Position numbers and translations under genes: made by a program. From Streptomyces sp. NBC_00390 (GTDB taxonomy: Bacteria; Actinomycetota; Actinomycetes; Streptomycetales; Streptomycetaceae): DNA of 64,000 nucleotides. Position 1 is the first letter of the stretch. Each line of letters starts with the position of its first letter. Positions 9,583 to 17,686 of the stretch are shown here, piece by piece. The notes under the pieces were generated by a model. That model searched no databases. It was not told the DNA's origin and worked only from the letters and a program-made list of their open reading frames with translations. Where the stretch lies: positions 2,852,001 through 2,916,000 of the forward strand of contig NZ_CP107945.1 in the NCBI RefSeq assembly GCF_036057275.1. Reading direction: 5' to 3'.

Positions 9583-12500
9583 GTGTCGTCTCAGTCCCCC
9601 AGTAACTCGAGCACCTCGACCGACCAAGGCGGGCAGGGTCAGAACCCTGCCGCCGCGTTCGGTCCCAATGAGTGGCTCGTCGACGAGATCTACCAGCAGT
9701 ACCTCCAGGACCCGAATTCGGTCGACCGTGCCTGGTGGGACTTCTTCGCCGACTACAAGCCGGGTGCCTCCGGCACGGCGGACAAGCCCGCGACCGGTAC
9801 CGCAGCCGCGGGGGCTGCGGTGACCCCCGCCCCGACCGCCGCCGCCCCGGCACAGCCCGCTGCCGCCGCTCCGGCGCCCGCGCAGCCCGCGCCGGCCCAG
9901 ACTCCCCCCGTCGCGCCCAAGCCCGCTGCCGCCGCGCCCAAGGCCGCCCCGGCGGCTCCGGCCGCCAAGGCCAAGGCCGCGCCCGCCACCCAGGCGCCCG
10001 ACGGCCCCGAGTTCGTGGTGCTGCGCGGCCCCGCCGCCGCGGTCGCGAAGAACATGAACGCCTCTCTGGAGCTGCCCACGGCCACGTCCGTGCGCGCCGT
10101 CCCGGTGAAGCTGCTCTTCGACAACCGCATCGTCATCAACAACCACCTCAAGCGCGCCCGGGGCGGGAAGATCTCCTTCACCCACCTCATCGGGTACGCG
10201 ATGGTGCAGGCCATCAAGGCCATGCCGTCGATGAATTGGTCGTTCGCGGAGAAGGACGGCAAGCCGGCCCTGGTCAAGCCCGACCACGTGAACTTCGGTC
10301 TGGCCATCGACCTGGTGAAGCCGAACGGCGATCGCCAGCTGGTCGTCGCGGGCATCAAGAAGGCCGAGACGCTGAACTTCTTCGAGTTCTGGCAGGCCTA
10401 CGAGGACATCGTCCGCCGCGCCCGCAACAACAAGCTGACGATGGACGACTTCACCGGCGTCACCGTCTCGCTGACCAACCCCGGCGGCCTCGGCACCGTG
10501 CACTCCGTGCCGCGTCTGATGCCCGGACAGTCGGTCATCATGGGCGTCGGCTCGATGGACTACCCCGCCGAGTTCCAGGGCACCTCCCAGGACACCCTGA
10601 ACAAGCTGGGCATCTCCAAGGTCATGACGCTGACCTCGACGTACGACCACCGGGTCATCCAGGGCGCCGCGTCCGGCGAGTTCCTGCGGATCGTCGCGAA
10701 CTACCTCCTCGGCGAGGAGAACTTCTACGACGAGATCTTCGAGTCGCTGCGCATCCCCTACGAGCCGGTCCGCTGGCTCAAGGACATCGACGCCTCGCAC
10801 GACGACGACGTCACCAAGGCCGCGCGCGTCTTCGAGCTGATCCACTCCTACCGGGTCCGCGGCCATGTCATGGCCGACACCGACCCGCTGGAGTACCGCC
10901 AGCGCAAGCACCCCGACCTGGACATCACCGAGCACGGCCTCACGCTCTGGGACCTCGAGCGCGAGTTCGCCGTCGGCGGCTTCGCCGGCAAGTCGATGAT
11001 GAAGCTGCGCGACATCCTCGGCGTGCTGCGTGAGTCGTACTGCCGTACCACCGGCATCGAGTTCATGCACATCCAGGACCCGAAGCAGCGCAAGTGGCTG
11101 CAGGACCGGGTGGAGCGCGCGCACACCAAGCCGGAGCGCGAGGAGCAGCTGCGCATCCTGCGCCGGCTGAACGCGGCCGAGGCCTTCGAGACCTTCCTGC
11201 AGACCAAGTACGTCGGCCAGAAGCGCTTCTCGCTCGAGGGCGGCGAGTCCGTCATCCCGCTGCTCGACGCGGTCATCGACTCCGCGGCCGAGTCGCGCCT
11301 GGACGAGGTCGTCATCGGCATGGCCCACCGCGGCCGCCTGAACGTCCTCGCGAACATCGTGGGCAAGTCGTACGCCCAGATCTTCCGCGAGTTCGAGGGC
11401 AACCTCGACCCGAAGTCGATGCACGGCTCCGGTGACGTGAAGTACCACCTGGGCGCCGAGGGCACGTTCACGGGCCTCGACGGCGAGCAGATCAAGGTCT
11501 CGCTGGTCGCCAACCCCTCGCACCTGGAGGCTGTCGACCCCGTCCTCGAGGGTGTCGCCCGCGCCAAGCAGGACGTCATCAACAAGGGCGGCACGGACTT
11601 CACCGTCCTGCCCGTCGCCCTGCACGGTGACGCGGCCTTCGCCGGCCAGGGTGTCGTCGCCGAGACGCTGAACATGTCGCAGCTGCGCGGCTACCGCACC
11701 GGCGGCACGGTCCACATCGTCATCAACAACCAGGTCGGCTTCACCGCCGCCCCGGAGTCGTCGCGTTCGTCGATGTACGCGACCGATGTGGCCCGCATGA
11801 TCGAGGCGCCGATCTTCCACGTGAACGGCGACGACCCGGAGGCCGTGGTCCGCGTCGCGCGGCTCGCCTTCGAGTTCCGCCAGGCGTTCAACAAGGACGT
11901 CGTGATCGACCTCATCTGCTACCGCCGCCGCGGTCACAACGAGGGCGACAACCCGCAGTTCACCAACCCGCAGATGTACAACCTGATCGACAAGAAGCGC
12001 TCGGTGCGCAAGCTGTACACCGAGTCGCTGATCGGTCGCGGCGACATCACGCTGGAAGAGGCGGAGCAGGCGCTCCAGGACTTCCAGGGCCAGCTGGAGA
12101 AGGTGTTCGCGGAGGTCCGCGAGGCGACCAGCCTCCCGGCCCCGGCACATGTCCCGGACTCCCAGGCCGAGTTCCCGGTGGCCGTGACCACCGCGATCTC
12201 CCAGGAGGTCGTCAAGCGGATCGCCGAGTCCCAGGTCAACATCCCCGACCACATCACCGTGCACCCGCGGCTCATGCCGCAGCTGCAGCGCCGCGCGGCG
12301 TCGGTCGAGGACGGCACGATCGACTGGGGCATGGGCGAGACCCTCGCCATCGGCGCGCTGCTGATGGAGGGCACCCCCGTCCGGCTGTCCGGCCAGGACA
12401 CCCGTCGCGGCACGTTCGGCCAGCGCCACGCGGTGCTGGTGGACCAGGAGACCGGCGAGGACTACACCCCGCTGCTCTACCTGACGGACGACCAGGCCCG

Positions 12501-13383
12501 CTACAACGTCTACGACTCGCTGCTCAGCGAGTACGCGGCGATGGGCTTCGAGTACGGCTACTCGCTGGCCCGCCCGGACGCGCTGGTCATGTGGGAGGCC
12601 CAGTTCGGCGACTTCGTCAACGGCGCGCAGACCGTCGTCGACGAGTTCATCTCCTCGGCCGAGCAGAAGTGGGGCCAGCACTCCGGCGTCACGCTGCTGC
12701 TGCCGCACGGCTACGAGGGCCAGGGCCCGGACCACTCGTCCGCCCGTCCCGAGCGCTTCCTGCAGCTGTGCGCGCAGAACAACATGACGGTCGCGATGCC
12801 GACCCTGCCGTCGAACTACTTCCACCTGCTGCGCTGGCAGGTGCACAACCCGCACCACAAGCCGCTCATCGTCTTCACGCCGAAGTCGATGCTGCGTCTG
12901 AAGGCCGCAGCGTCGAAGACGGAGGAGTTCACGACCGGCGGCTTCCGCCCGGTCATCAGCGACACCGCGGTGGACGCAGGCGTGGCCGACCCGGCCGCGA
13001 TCAAGAAGGTCGTCTTCGTGTCCGGCAAGTTCTACTACGACCTGGACGCGGAGCGTAAGAAGCGCGGTACGACGGACACCGCGATCATCCGCCTCGAGCG
13101 CCTGTACCCGCTGCCGGGTGCGGAGCTCCAGGCCGAGATCGCCAAGTTCCCGAACGCCGAGAAGTACCTGTGGGCCCAGGAGGAGCCGGCGAACCAGGGT
13201 GCCTGGCCGTTCATCGCGCTCAACCTGATCGACCACCTGGACCTGGCCGTCGGTGCGGACATCCCGCACGGCGAGCGCCTGCGCCGCATCTCGCGTCCGC
13301 ACGGCTCGTCCCCGGCGGTGGGCTCGAAGAAGCGCCACGAGCAGGAGCAGGAGCAGCTGGTCAACGAGGTCTTCGAGGCCTGA
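9583..13383 (+). CDS. kgd: Multifunctional 2-oxoglutarate dehydrogenase/decarboxylase (E2-E1 fusion)
   Basis: 1266 residues from GTG 9583 (GAAGAGGG upstream; GTG 9556 adds nine residues and has no ribosome site). This is the actinobacterial TCA-cycle enzyme in which an E2-like acyltransferase core is fused to the thiamine E1. Residues ~20-60: E1 N-terminal segment ([20 protein letters not shown]). ~65-150: Ala/Pro-rich linker. ~150-370: E2 catalytic domain, without a lipoyl domain, ending in [16 protein letters not shown], the catalytic His motif. ~400 onward: E1 with [19 protein letters not shown] motif GDAAFAG...INNQVGFT and [11 protein letters not shown]. Acts in the cytoplasm with a lipoylated partner encoded elsewhere. 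Followed by a strong terminator, so largely monocistronic. Length fits Mycobacterium Kgd. Confidence 0.96.
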   Translation: MSSQSPSNSSTSTDQGGQGQNPAAAFGPNEWLVDEIYQQYLQDPNSVDRAWWDFFADYKPGASGTADKPATGTAAAGAAVTPAPTAAAPAQPAAAAPAPAQPAPAQTPPVAPKPAAAAPKAAPAAPAAKAKAAPATQAPDGPEFVVLRGPAAAVAKNMNASLELPTATSVRAVPVKLLFDNRIVINNHLKRARGGKISFTHLIGYAMVQAIKAMPSMNWSFAEKDGKPALVKPDHVNFGLAIDLVKPNGDRQLVVAGIKKAETLNFFEFWQAYEDIVRRARNNKLTMDDFTGVTVSLTNPGGLGTVHSVPRLMPGQSVIMGVGSMDYPAEFQGTSQDTLNKLGISKVMTLTSTYDHRVIQGAASGEFLRIVANYLLGEENFYDEIFESLRIPYEPVRWLKDIDASHDDDVTKAARVFELIHSYRVRGHVMADTDPLEYRQRKHPDLDITEHGLTLWDLEREFAVGGFAGKSMMKLRDILGVLRESYCRTTGIEFMHIQDPKQRKWLQDRVERAHTKPEREEQLRILRRLNAAEAFETFLQTKYVGQKRFSLEGGESVIPLLDAVIDSAAESRLDEVVIGMAHRGRLNVLANIVGKSYAQIFREFEGNLDPKSMHGSGDVKYHLGAEGTFTGLDGEQIKVSLVANPSHLEAVDPVLEGVARAKQDVINKGGTDFTVLPVALHGDAAFAGQGVVAETLNMSQLRGYRTGGTVHIVINNQVGFTAAPESSRSSMYATDVARMIEAPIFHVNGDDPEAVVRVARLAFEFRQAFNKDVVIDLICYRRRGHNEGDNPQFTNPQMYNLIDKKRSVRKLYTESLIGRGDITLEEAEQALQDFQGQLEKVFAEVREATSLPAPAHVPDSQAEFPVAVTTAISQEVVKRIAESQVNIPDHITVHPRLMPQLQRRAASVEDGTIDWGMGETLAIGALLMEGTPVRLSGQDTRRGTFGQRHAVLVDQETGEDYTPLLYLTDDQARYNVYDSLLSEYAAMGFEYGYSLARPDALVMWEAQFGDFVNGAQTVVDEFISSAEQKWGQHSGVTLLLPHGYEGQGPDHSSARPERFLQLCAQNNMTVAMPTLPSNYFHLLRWQVHNPHHKPLIVFTPKSMLRLKAAASKTEEFTTGGFRPVISDTAVDAGVADPAAIKKVVFVSGKFYYDLDAERKKRGTTDTAIIRLERLYPLPGAELQAEIAKFPNAEKYLWAQEEPANQGAWPFIALNLIDHLDLAVGADIPHGERLRRISRPHGSSPAVGSKKRHEQEQEQLVNEVFEA

Positions 13384-13410
13384 CCGGACGGCTGTCCCTG
13401 CGCACCGAGG

Positions 13411-13450
13411 GGCCCGGGCCCGCATCCACGCGATGCGGGCCCGGGCCTTT
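13411..13450 (+). terminator. Terminator of kgd
   Basis: Perfect 15-bp stem (13411-13425 with 13433-13447), 7-nt loop CCACGCG, followed by TTT. It lies 28 nt after the kgd stop. Confidence 0.85.
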
Positions 13451-13510
13451 CGGCCGCCTAGGCTGGTGGGAAGCCCACCGGCACGCATCACCAGAAGCAG
13501 GAGCAGCCCG

Positions 13511-13693
13511 TTGTACTTCACCGATCGCGGCATCGAGGAGCTGGAGAAGCGGCGCGGCGAGGAGGAGGTCACCTTCGAGTGGCTGGCCGAGCAGCTGCGG
13601 ACCTTCGTCGACCTCAATCCGGACTTCGAGGTTCCCGTCGAGCGTCTCGCCACATGGCTGGCCCGCCTCGACGACGAGGACGAGGACGAGTAG
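13511..13693 (+). CDS. Small conserved acidic protein (DUF6104-like)
   Basis: 60 residues from TTG 13511 with AGGAG 7 nt upstream, which decides this start. The protein begins with an aromatic motif (YFTDRGIEELEKRRGEEEV) and ends in an acidic run (DDEDEDE). It matches a family of short actinobacterial proteins of unknown function that I recall next to kgd in other streptomycetes. No membrane segment or catalytic motif. It sits just after the kgd terminator, so it needs its own promoter. Confidence 0.75.
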   Translation: MYFTDRGIEELEKRRGEEEVTFEWLAEQLRTFVDLNPDFEVPVERLATWLARLDDEDEDE

Positions 13694-13916
13694 CCGCACC
13701 GGGCCTTGCGACGGGAGTGCCCGGCGCACGCCCGGCAGGCCTCGCGGCGTGAAGCCGACGAGCAGCCCCGACGGGAACGCCGGGACTCGCCGGCGCACGG
13801 CCGCAAGCCCGGGGGCAGGGGGCATCAGCCCGGTCCCCGCTTCCTTCCGCCCCCCGCCACGGATCCCGGGCCGAGCCCCGGTATCGGCAGGGGGCAGCGG
13901 GAAGCAGCCGACAGGC

Positions 13917-14714
13917 TCAGCGCCGCAGACGCTCGTAGCCCAGCCTCAGCAGCCCGCCTGCGATCAGCACCCCGCCCGTCGCCGCCCAGCCCCCGCTGCG
14001 GCGGGCGACACCCCAGGCGGTCAGCGGCACGCCCACCACGAGCTGGGCGGCGCCGAGTACGCGGGCCCGGCGGCCCAGCAGCCACGGGCCGAGCGGGCCT
14101 TCCTCGACCACGTCGAGTTCGGCCCGTACCGCATCGCGCCAGCCCGACCACTCGACCGTCTCCGCTTCGTGCTCGTGCGCGACCGAGCGCAGCCGGTCGG
14201 CCGGTTCGCCGGGGGTGAGGCCGACGGGCAGGGTGAGGCCGGTGCGGGTGAGGACGGCGGTCAGACCGAGCAGCCGGGCGCGGGCGTCCGACTCCGGGTC
14301 GGGAAGAGTGAGCTCTTCCAGTGCCTGGACGTCCACAACGGGGTCGAGCCCGAGGCGGGCGGCGAACGTCCGCATGGCTTCGTCCTCGCCGACGGGGGTG
14401 CCGTCGGCGAGCCAGATGTAGCCGACGGGCCGGCGGAAGCCGGACGCAAGGGTGAAACCGGCGCGCTCCCCGTCCCACCACAGGGCGAGCACGGGCCAGT
14501 TCACCCCCACCGCGAGTGCGTGGGCCCAGCCGCCGAGCACCGCCTCGACCGGTTCGCCGCCGTCGAGCCAGGGCTTGTCCTCCGGGACGATCACGCTCCA
14601 GTGGGAGCCGGCCGGGGCGAGGAGCATCCGCCCGCGCAGCAGATGGGCCGGCGGACGTACGAGCGCGGGTTCGGCCCGGCACAGCAGCAGCGCTCCTACG
14701 GGTGTCGCGTTCAT
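13917..14714 (-). CDS. Conserved hypothetical protein
   Basis: 265 residues. Begins MNATPVGALLLCRAEPALVR and contains many tryptophans (GSHWSVIVPEDKPWLDGG, WPVLALWWDGERAGFTL, VGYIWLADGT). The last ~60 residues include a hydrophobic stretch (LGAAQLVVGVPLTAWGVARRSGGWAATGGVLIAGGLL) that may form one or two C-terminal membrane helices. The N-terminal 200 residues look soluble. No family recognised with confidence; the gene belongs to the conserved block around kgd. A -10 box (TAGCGT) ends 6 nt before the ATG, so the mRNA is probably leaderless. Confidence 0.7.
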   Translation of the reverse strand: MNATPVGALLLCRAEPALVRPPAHLLRGRMLLAPAGSHWSVIVPEDKPWLDGGEPVEAVLGGWAHALAVGVNWPVLALWWDGERAGFTLASGFRRPVGYIWLADGTPVGEDEAMRTFAARLGLDPVVDVQALEELTLPDPESDARARLLGLTAVLTRTGLTLPVGLTPGEPADRLRSVAHEHEAETVEWSGWRDAVRAELDVVEEGPLGPWLLGRRARVLGAAQLVVGVPLTAWGVARRSGGWAATGGVLIAGGLLRLGYERLRR

Positions 14715-14720
14715 GACCCC

Positions 14721-14739
14721 ACGCTAGGGCAATTTGCCC
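14721..14739 (-). promoter_or_regulatory. Leaderless promoter and palindrome for the 265-aa gene
   Basis: On the complement, TAGCGT (14726-14721) fits the TANNNT -10 consensus and ends 6 nt before the ATG at 14714. Immediately upstream is the perfect palindrome GGGCAATTTGCCC (14727-14739), a possible repressor site in the promoter spacer. Confidence 0.45.
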
Positions 14740-14811
14740 CTTGTGGCCCCCAGTGCCCCCTCAATGACCACGCGAGGATCCCCGGCCGCACGGCCGACCC
14801 CTCGGTCGAGC

Positions 14812-14857
14812 TTGACATCCAAGAACCGCGATATATCGTGTTGGTCAACAGACGCGA
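14812..14857 (+). promoter_or_regulatory. Promoter with PadR-type operator
   Basis: TTGACA (14812-14817) is followed by TATCGT (14834-14839, 16-nt spacer) or TATATC (14832-14837). The -10 lies inside the perfect palindrome CGATATATCG, and a related block CGCGATATGTTGCG follows at about 14843-14856. Two AT-rich sites in GC-rich DNA over the promoter of a padR operon suggest autorepression by that PadR protein (inference). Confidence 0.55.
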
Positions 14858-14894
14858 TATGTTGCGTCGCGGCCCGGCCTGGGAGGTCAGCACC

Positions 14895-15764
14895 ATGGCA
14901 GAGACGACGTGGGAAGTCGCTGAGCCGACAAAGCTCGCCTTCGACGACCCGGTCACCGTGCTCAATGTGCGCATCGTCAATGGAACGGTCAATGTGGTGG
15001 GCACCGACGAAGGTTCTGCCCGGCTCGAGGTCTCCGAGATCCAGGGCCCGCCGCTGATCGTGACCAGGCAGGGCTCCACCCTCACCGTCGCCTACGAGGA
15101 CCTGCCCTGGAAGGGCTTCCTCAAGTGGCTCGACCGCAAGGGCTGGCACCGCAGCGCGGTGGTCTCCCTCGCCGTCCCCGCCCAGGCGGCCGTGGAGGTC
15201 GGCGCGGTGGGCGCGGGGGCGGTCGTCTCCGGGATCAAGGGCGCCACGACGGTCCGCGGCGTCAGCGGGGACACCACACTCGTCCGCATCTCGGGGCCGG
15301 TCCGCGCCGACACGGTCTCCGGCAATCTGGAGGCCCAGTCGGTCACCGGCAGGCTGCGCTACAACTCGGTCTCCGGCGATCTGACGGTGATCGACGGCTC
15401 CGGCGCATCGGTACGCGCCGACTCCGTCAGCGGGGACATGGTCATCGACATCGACCCGGCGGGCGAGCCCACGGACATCAGGCTGAACACGGTCTCCGGC
15501 GAGGTGGCCATCCGGCTGCCGCACCCGGCCGACGCCCTGGTCGAGGCGAACACCGCGAGCGGAGCCGTCTCCACCGCCTTCGACGATCTACGGGTGAGCG
15601 GGCAGTGGGGGGCCAAGCAGATGACCGGCACGCTCGGCGCCGGCACCGGCACGCTCAAGGCGACGACGGTCTCCGGTTCCATCGCGCTGCTGCGCAGGCC
15701 ACCGGCGGAGGAAGAGCCCCACGAGGACGTGTCCGCCGACGCCCCGACCGGGAAGGTGCTCTGA
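14895..15764 (+). CDS. DUF4097-type beta-repeat protein
   Basis: 289 residues from ATG 14895 (GGGAGG 8 nt upstream). The middle is a series of short beta-strand repeats with the recurring motif V-S-G-D/N-x-T/L (VRGVSGDTTLVRI, ADTVSGNLEAQ, YNSVSGDLTV, ADSVSGDMVI, LNTVSGEVAI, TTVSGSIALL), the mark of DUF4097/DUF4098 adhesin-like right-handed beta folds. No signal peptide or membrane helix, so it appears cytoplasmic. It ends 1 nt before the padR start and shares its promoter. Such genes commonly pair with PadR regulators in Streptomyces; biochemical role unknown. Confidence 0.85.
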   Translation: MAETTWEVAEPTKLAFDDPVTVLNVRIVNGTVNVVGTDEGSARLEVSEIQGPPLIVTRQGSTLTVAYEDLPWKGFLKWLDRKGWHRSAVVSLAVPAQAAVEVGAVGAGAVVSGIKGATTVRGVSGDTTLVRISGPVRADTVSGNLEAQSVTGRLRYNSVSGDLTVIDGSGASVRADSVSGDMVIDIDPAGEPTDIRLNTVSGEVAIRLPHPADALVEANTASGAVSTAFDDLRVSGQWGAKQMTGTLGAGTGTLKATTVSGSIALLRRPPAEEEPHEDVSADAPTGKVL

Positions 15765-15765
15765 C

Positions 15766-16812
15766 ATGCCCCCCGTATTCGCCCATGGCCGGCTCCGGCT
15801 CTATCTGCTGAAGCTGCTCGACGAGGCCCCGCGCCACGGGTACGAGGTGATCCGCCTCCTGGAGGAGCGTTTCCAGGGCCTGTACGCGCCGAGCGCCGGC
15901 ACCGTCTACCCGCGGCTGGCCAAGCTGGAGGCCGAGGGTCTGGTCACCCACGCCACCGAGGGAGGCCGCAAGGTCTACTCGATCACCGACGCGGGCCGCG
16001 CCGAACTGGCCGGGCGCAGCGGCGAACTGGCCGACCTGGAGCTGGAGATCCGCGAGTCGGTCTCCGAACTGGCCGCGGAGATCCGCGACGACGTGCGCGG
16101 CGCGGCGGGCAAGCTGCGCAGCGAGATGCGCGCGGCGGCTTCGCAGACGCGCCGGGCACCGGGCACCGGCAACGGCAAGGGGCACGCCACGACTGACGGG
16201 GAGCCCGGCCTCGGAGACTTCGGCGTCGGGGACTTCACGATCGGGGACTTCGGGGACTTCACCGACAAGGAGTCCTGGCGGGCCGCCAAGGAGGAGCTGC
16301 GCCGCGCCAAGCAGGAGTGGAAGGAGCAGGCACGGCGCGCCAAGGACGAGTCCCGCCGCGCCCGCGAGGACGCCCAGCGTGCGCGCCGCCAGGCCAAGGA
16401 GGCCCAGGACCAGGCCCAGGAGCAGATGCAGCGCATCGCCAAGCAGGTCCAGGACAAGGTGCAGGACCACTTCGCACGGGGCGACTGGCCGACGGGGCTC
16501 CGGGAGGGGCTGGCCGAGATCTCCAAGGAGTTCGGGCGGTTCACCAGGCCGGGGACCGGCCCGAAGCCGGAGCCGGTGGTGGTCGTGGAACCGGCCGGTG
16601 CCGAGGCTCCGCCGGAGCCGGAGTGGGCCGAGGAAGAGCCGTCGGACAACCCGGCACGCGACCTCGAGCGGCTGCTGGACCGCTTCCGCGACGACGTGCG
16701 CGACGCGGCTCGTGACCACGGGGTGACGCCTCAGCAGCTGGGCGAGGCCCGCCGCCATCTGTCGACCGCGGCGGCCCACATCGTCGCCCTGCTGCGCAGC
16801 CCCAAGGAGTAG
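15766..16812 (+). CDS. PadR-family regulator with long coiled-coil extension
   Basis: 348 residues, about twice the usual PadR length. Residues 1-85 are the winged helix (LRLYLLKLLDEAPRHGYEVI, APSAGTVYPRLAKLEAEGLV, GGRKVYSITDAGRAEL). Residues ~90-130 form the usual helical dimerisation region. Then a glycine-aspartate repeat (GDFGVGDFTIGDFGDF, ~150-165), followed by a highly charged ~70-residue helix rich in Glu/Arg/Lys/Gln (EELRRAKQEWKEQARRAKDE and on to QDKVQDHF), almost certainly a coiled coil, and a C-terminal helical cap with Pro/Glu linker. It probably represses its own operon through the upstream AT-rich palindromes. Confidence 0.88.
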   Translation: MPPVFAHGRLRLYLLKLLDEAPRHGYEVIRLLEERFQGLYAPSAGTVYPRLAKLEAEGLVTHATEGGRKVYSITDAGRAELAGRSGELADLELEIRESVSELAAEIRDDVRGAAGKLRSEMRAAASQTRRAPGTGNGKGHATTDGEPGLGDFGVGDFTIGDFGDFTDKESWRAAKEELRRAKQEWKEQARRAKDESRRAREDAQRARRQAKEAQDQAQEQMQRIAKQVQDKVQDHFARGDWPTGLREGLAEISKEFGRFTRPGTGPKPEPVVVVEPAGAEAPPEPEWAEEEPSDNPARDLERLLDRFRDDVRDAARDHGVTPQQLGEARRHLSTAAAHIVALLRSPKE

Positions 16813-16817
16813 CGGAC

Positions 16818-16847
16818 GCGGGGACCGGACGGCCGTCCGGTCCCCGC
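16818..16847. terminator. Bidirectional terminator
   Basis: Near-perfect palindrome: 13-bp stem (16818-16830 with 16835-16847) and GGCC loop, placed between the convergent padR and ClpN-like genes and able to serve both. Confidence 0.8.
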
Positions 16848-16856
16848 GGCGCGCGC

Positions 16857-17429
16857 TCAGCCCGCCAGCGCCGCTCCCCCGCCCCCGGTGCCGAACAGCG
16901 CCCGTTCCACCGCCGTGTACGTCGCCCCGTGGTCGGCCAGCGCCTCGGCCACCACGCCCGGGCGGGCCGTGAGCGCCAGCAGGATGTGCTCGGCGCCGAT
17001 GACGCGGTCGCGCCGGCCCACCGCGATCCGCAGCGCCTTCACCAGGGTGTCCTTCGCACCGCGGGTGAGGGAGCGGTGACCGGACCACCACCGGCGGTTC
17101 CTGCGGTCGCCTGCCAGCGCGCCCTCTCCATGCACCTCCTCGACCCGCGCGACGATCTCGGCGACATCGATGCCGAGTCCGGCCAGGGCGCCTTCGTCCG
17201 CCTTGGTCAGGCCGCCGCGGCGGCGCGCCCGGTCGAGCGACGACTCGAGGGCCTCACGCCGGTCGCTCACTCCGAGCGCGCGGAACGCGAACGACGCCCG
17301 CCCGCCCTGAAGGTCCAGCAGGGCGAGCAGCAGATGCTCCTCGGTGATGGTGGACGCTTCGGCCCGTTCGGACCGGGCGACGGCCCCGGTCACCACCGCA
17401 CGCGCGTCCTCGGTGAACCGCTCGAACAT
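16857..17429 (-). CDS. ClpN (Clp repeat) domain-only protein
   Basis: 190 residues from ATG 17429, which overlaps the previous stop by one base (TGATG). It has two Clp N-terminal repeats: residues ~1-75 (MFERFTEDARAVVTGAVARS, ITEEHLLLALLD) and ~95-180 (LTRGAKDTLVKALRIAVGRR, IGAEHILLALTA). There are no AAA+ ATPase modules, so it cannot be an unfoldase by itself. Such proteins may act as adaptors or substrate binders for ClpC-type machines; this is inference. Co-transcribed with a small HTH protein. Confidence 0.88.
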   Translation of the reverse strand: MFERFTEDARAVVTGAVARSERAEASTITEEHLLLALLDLQGGRASFAFRALGVSDRREALESSLDRARRRGGLTKADEGALAGLGIDVAEIVARVEEVHGEGALAGDRRNRRWWSGHRSLTRGAKDTLVKALRIAVGRRDRVIGAEHILLALTARPGVVAEALADHGATYTAVERALFGTGGGGAALAG

Positions 17430-17638
17430 CACTGCCTCCCGTACTTCTTGTGCACGGCCTGTCTGCTCACCCCGAGCTCGGCGGCGATCTCCTGCCACGA
17501 CCATCCCTGATTGCGGGCGCTGCGCACCTGAACGGCTTCGAGCTGCTCCAGCAGCCGCCGCAGTGCGGCGACGGCGCGCAGCCCGATCCGCGGATCGCGG
17601 TCCCCGGCCCGCTCGGCGAGATCCGTTGCTTCGGTCAT
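17429..17638 (-). CDS. Small helix-turn-helix DNA-binding protein
   Basis: 69 residues. The C-terminus contains a clear helix-turn-helix (WSWQEIAAELGVSRQAVHKK YG), like the sigma-factor region 4/ArsR-related short HTH proteins found with ClpN proteins in actinomycetes. The N-terminal half (LAERAGDRDPRIGLRAVAALRR) is helical and may dimerise. Its -10 box ends 6 nt before the ATG, so the transcript is leaderless. The promoter carries two copies of a 16-bp palindrome, the likely binding site for this protein itself. Confidence 0.85.
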   Translation of the reverse strand: MTEATDLAERAGDRDPRIGLRAVAALRRLLEQLEAVQVRSARNQGWSWQEIAAELGVSRQAVHKKYGRQ

Positions 17639-17641
17639 GAT

Positions 17642-17685
17642 GTCAACCTACATTGACATCATGACCACTGTCAACCTACATTGAC
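17642..17685 (-). promoter_or_regulatory. Leaderless promoter embedded in a duplicated operator
   Basis: The 16-bp palindromic element GTCAATGTAGGTTGAC (complement strand; arms GTCAA/TTGAC) occurs twice, at 17642-17657 and 17670-17685, 28 bp apart. The -35 TTGACA (17674-17669) lies at the edge of the distal copy and the -10 TAGGTT (17650-17645) lies within the proximal copy, with an 18-nt spacer. Transcription would start at or next to the ATG at 17638. Confidence 0.7.
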
Positions 17686-17686
17686 G

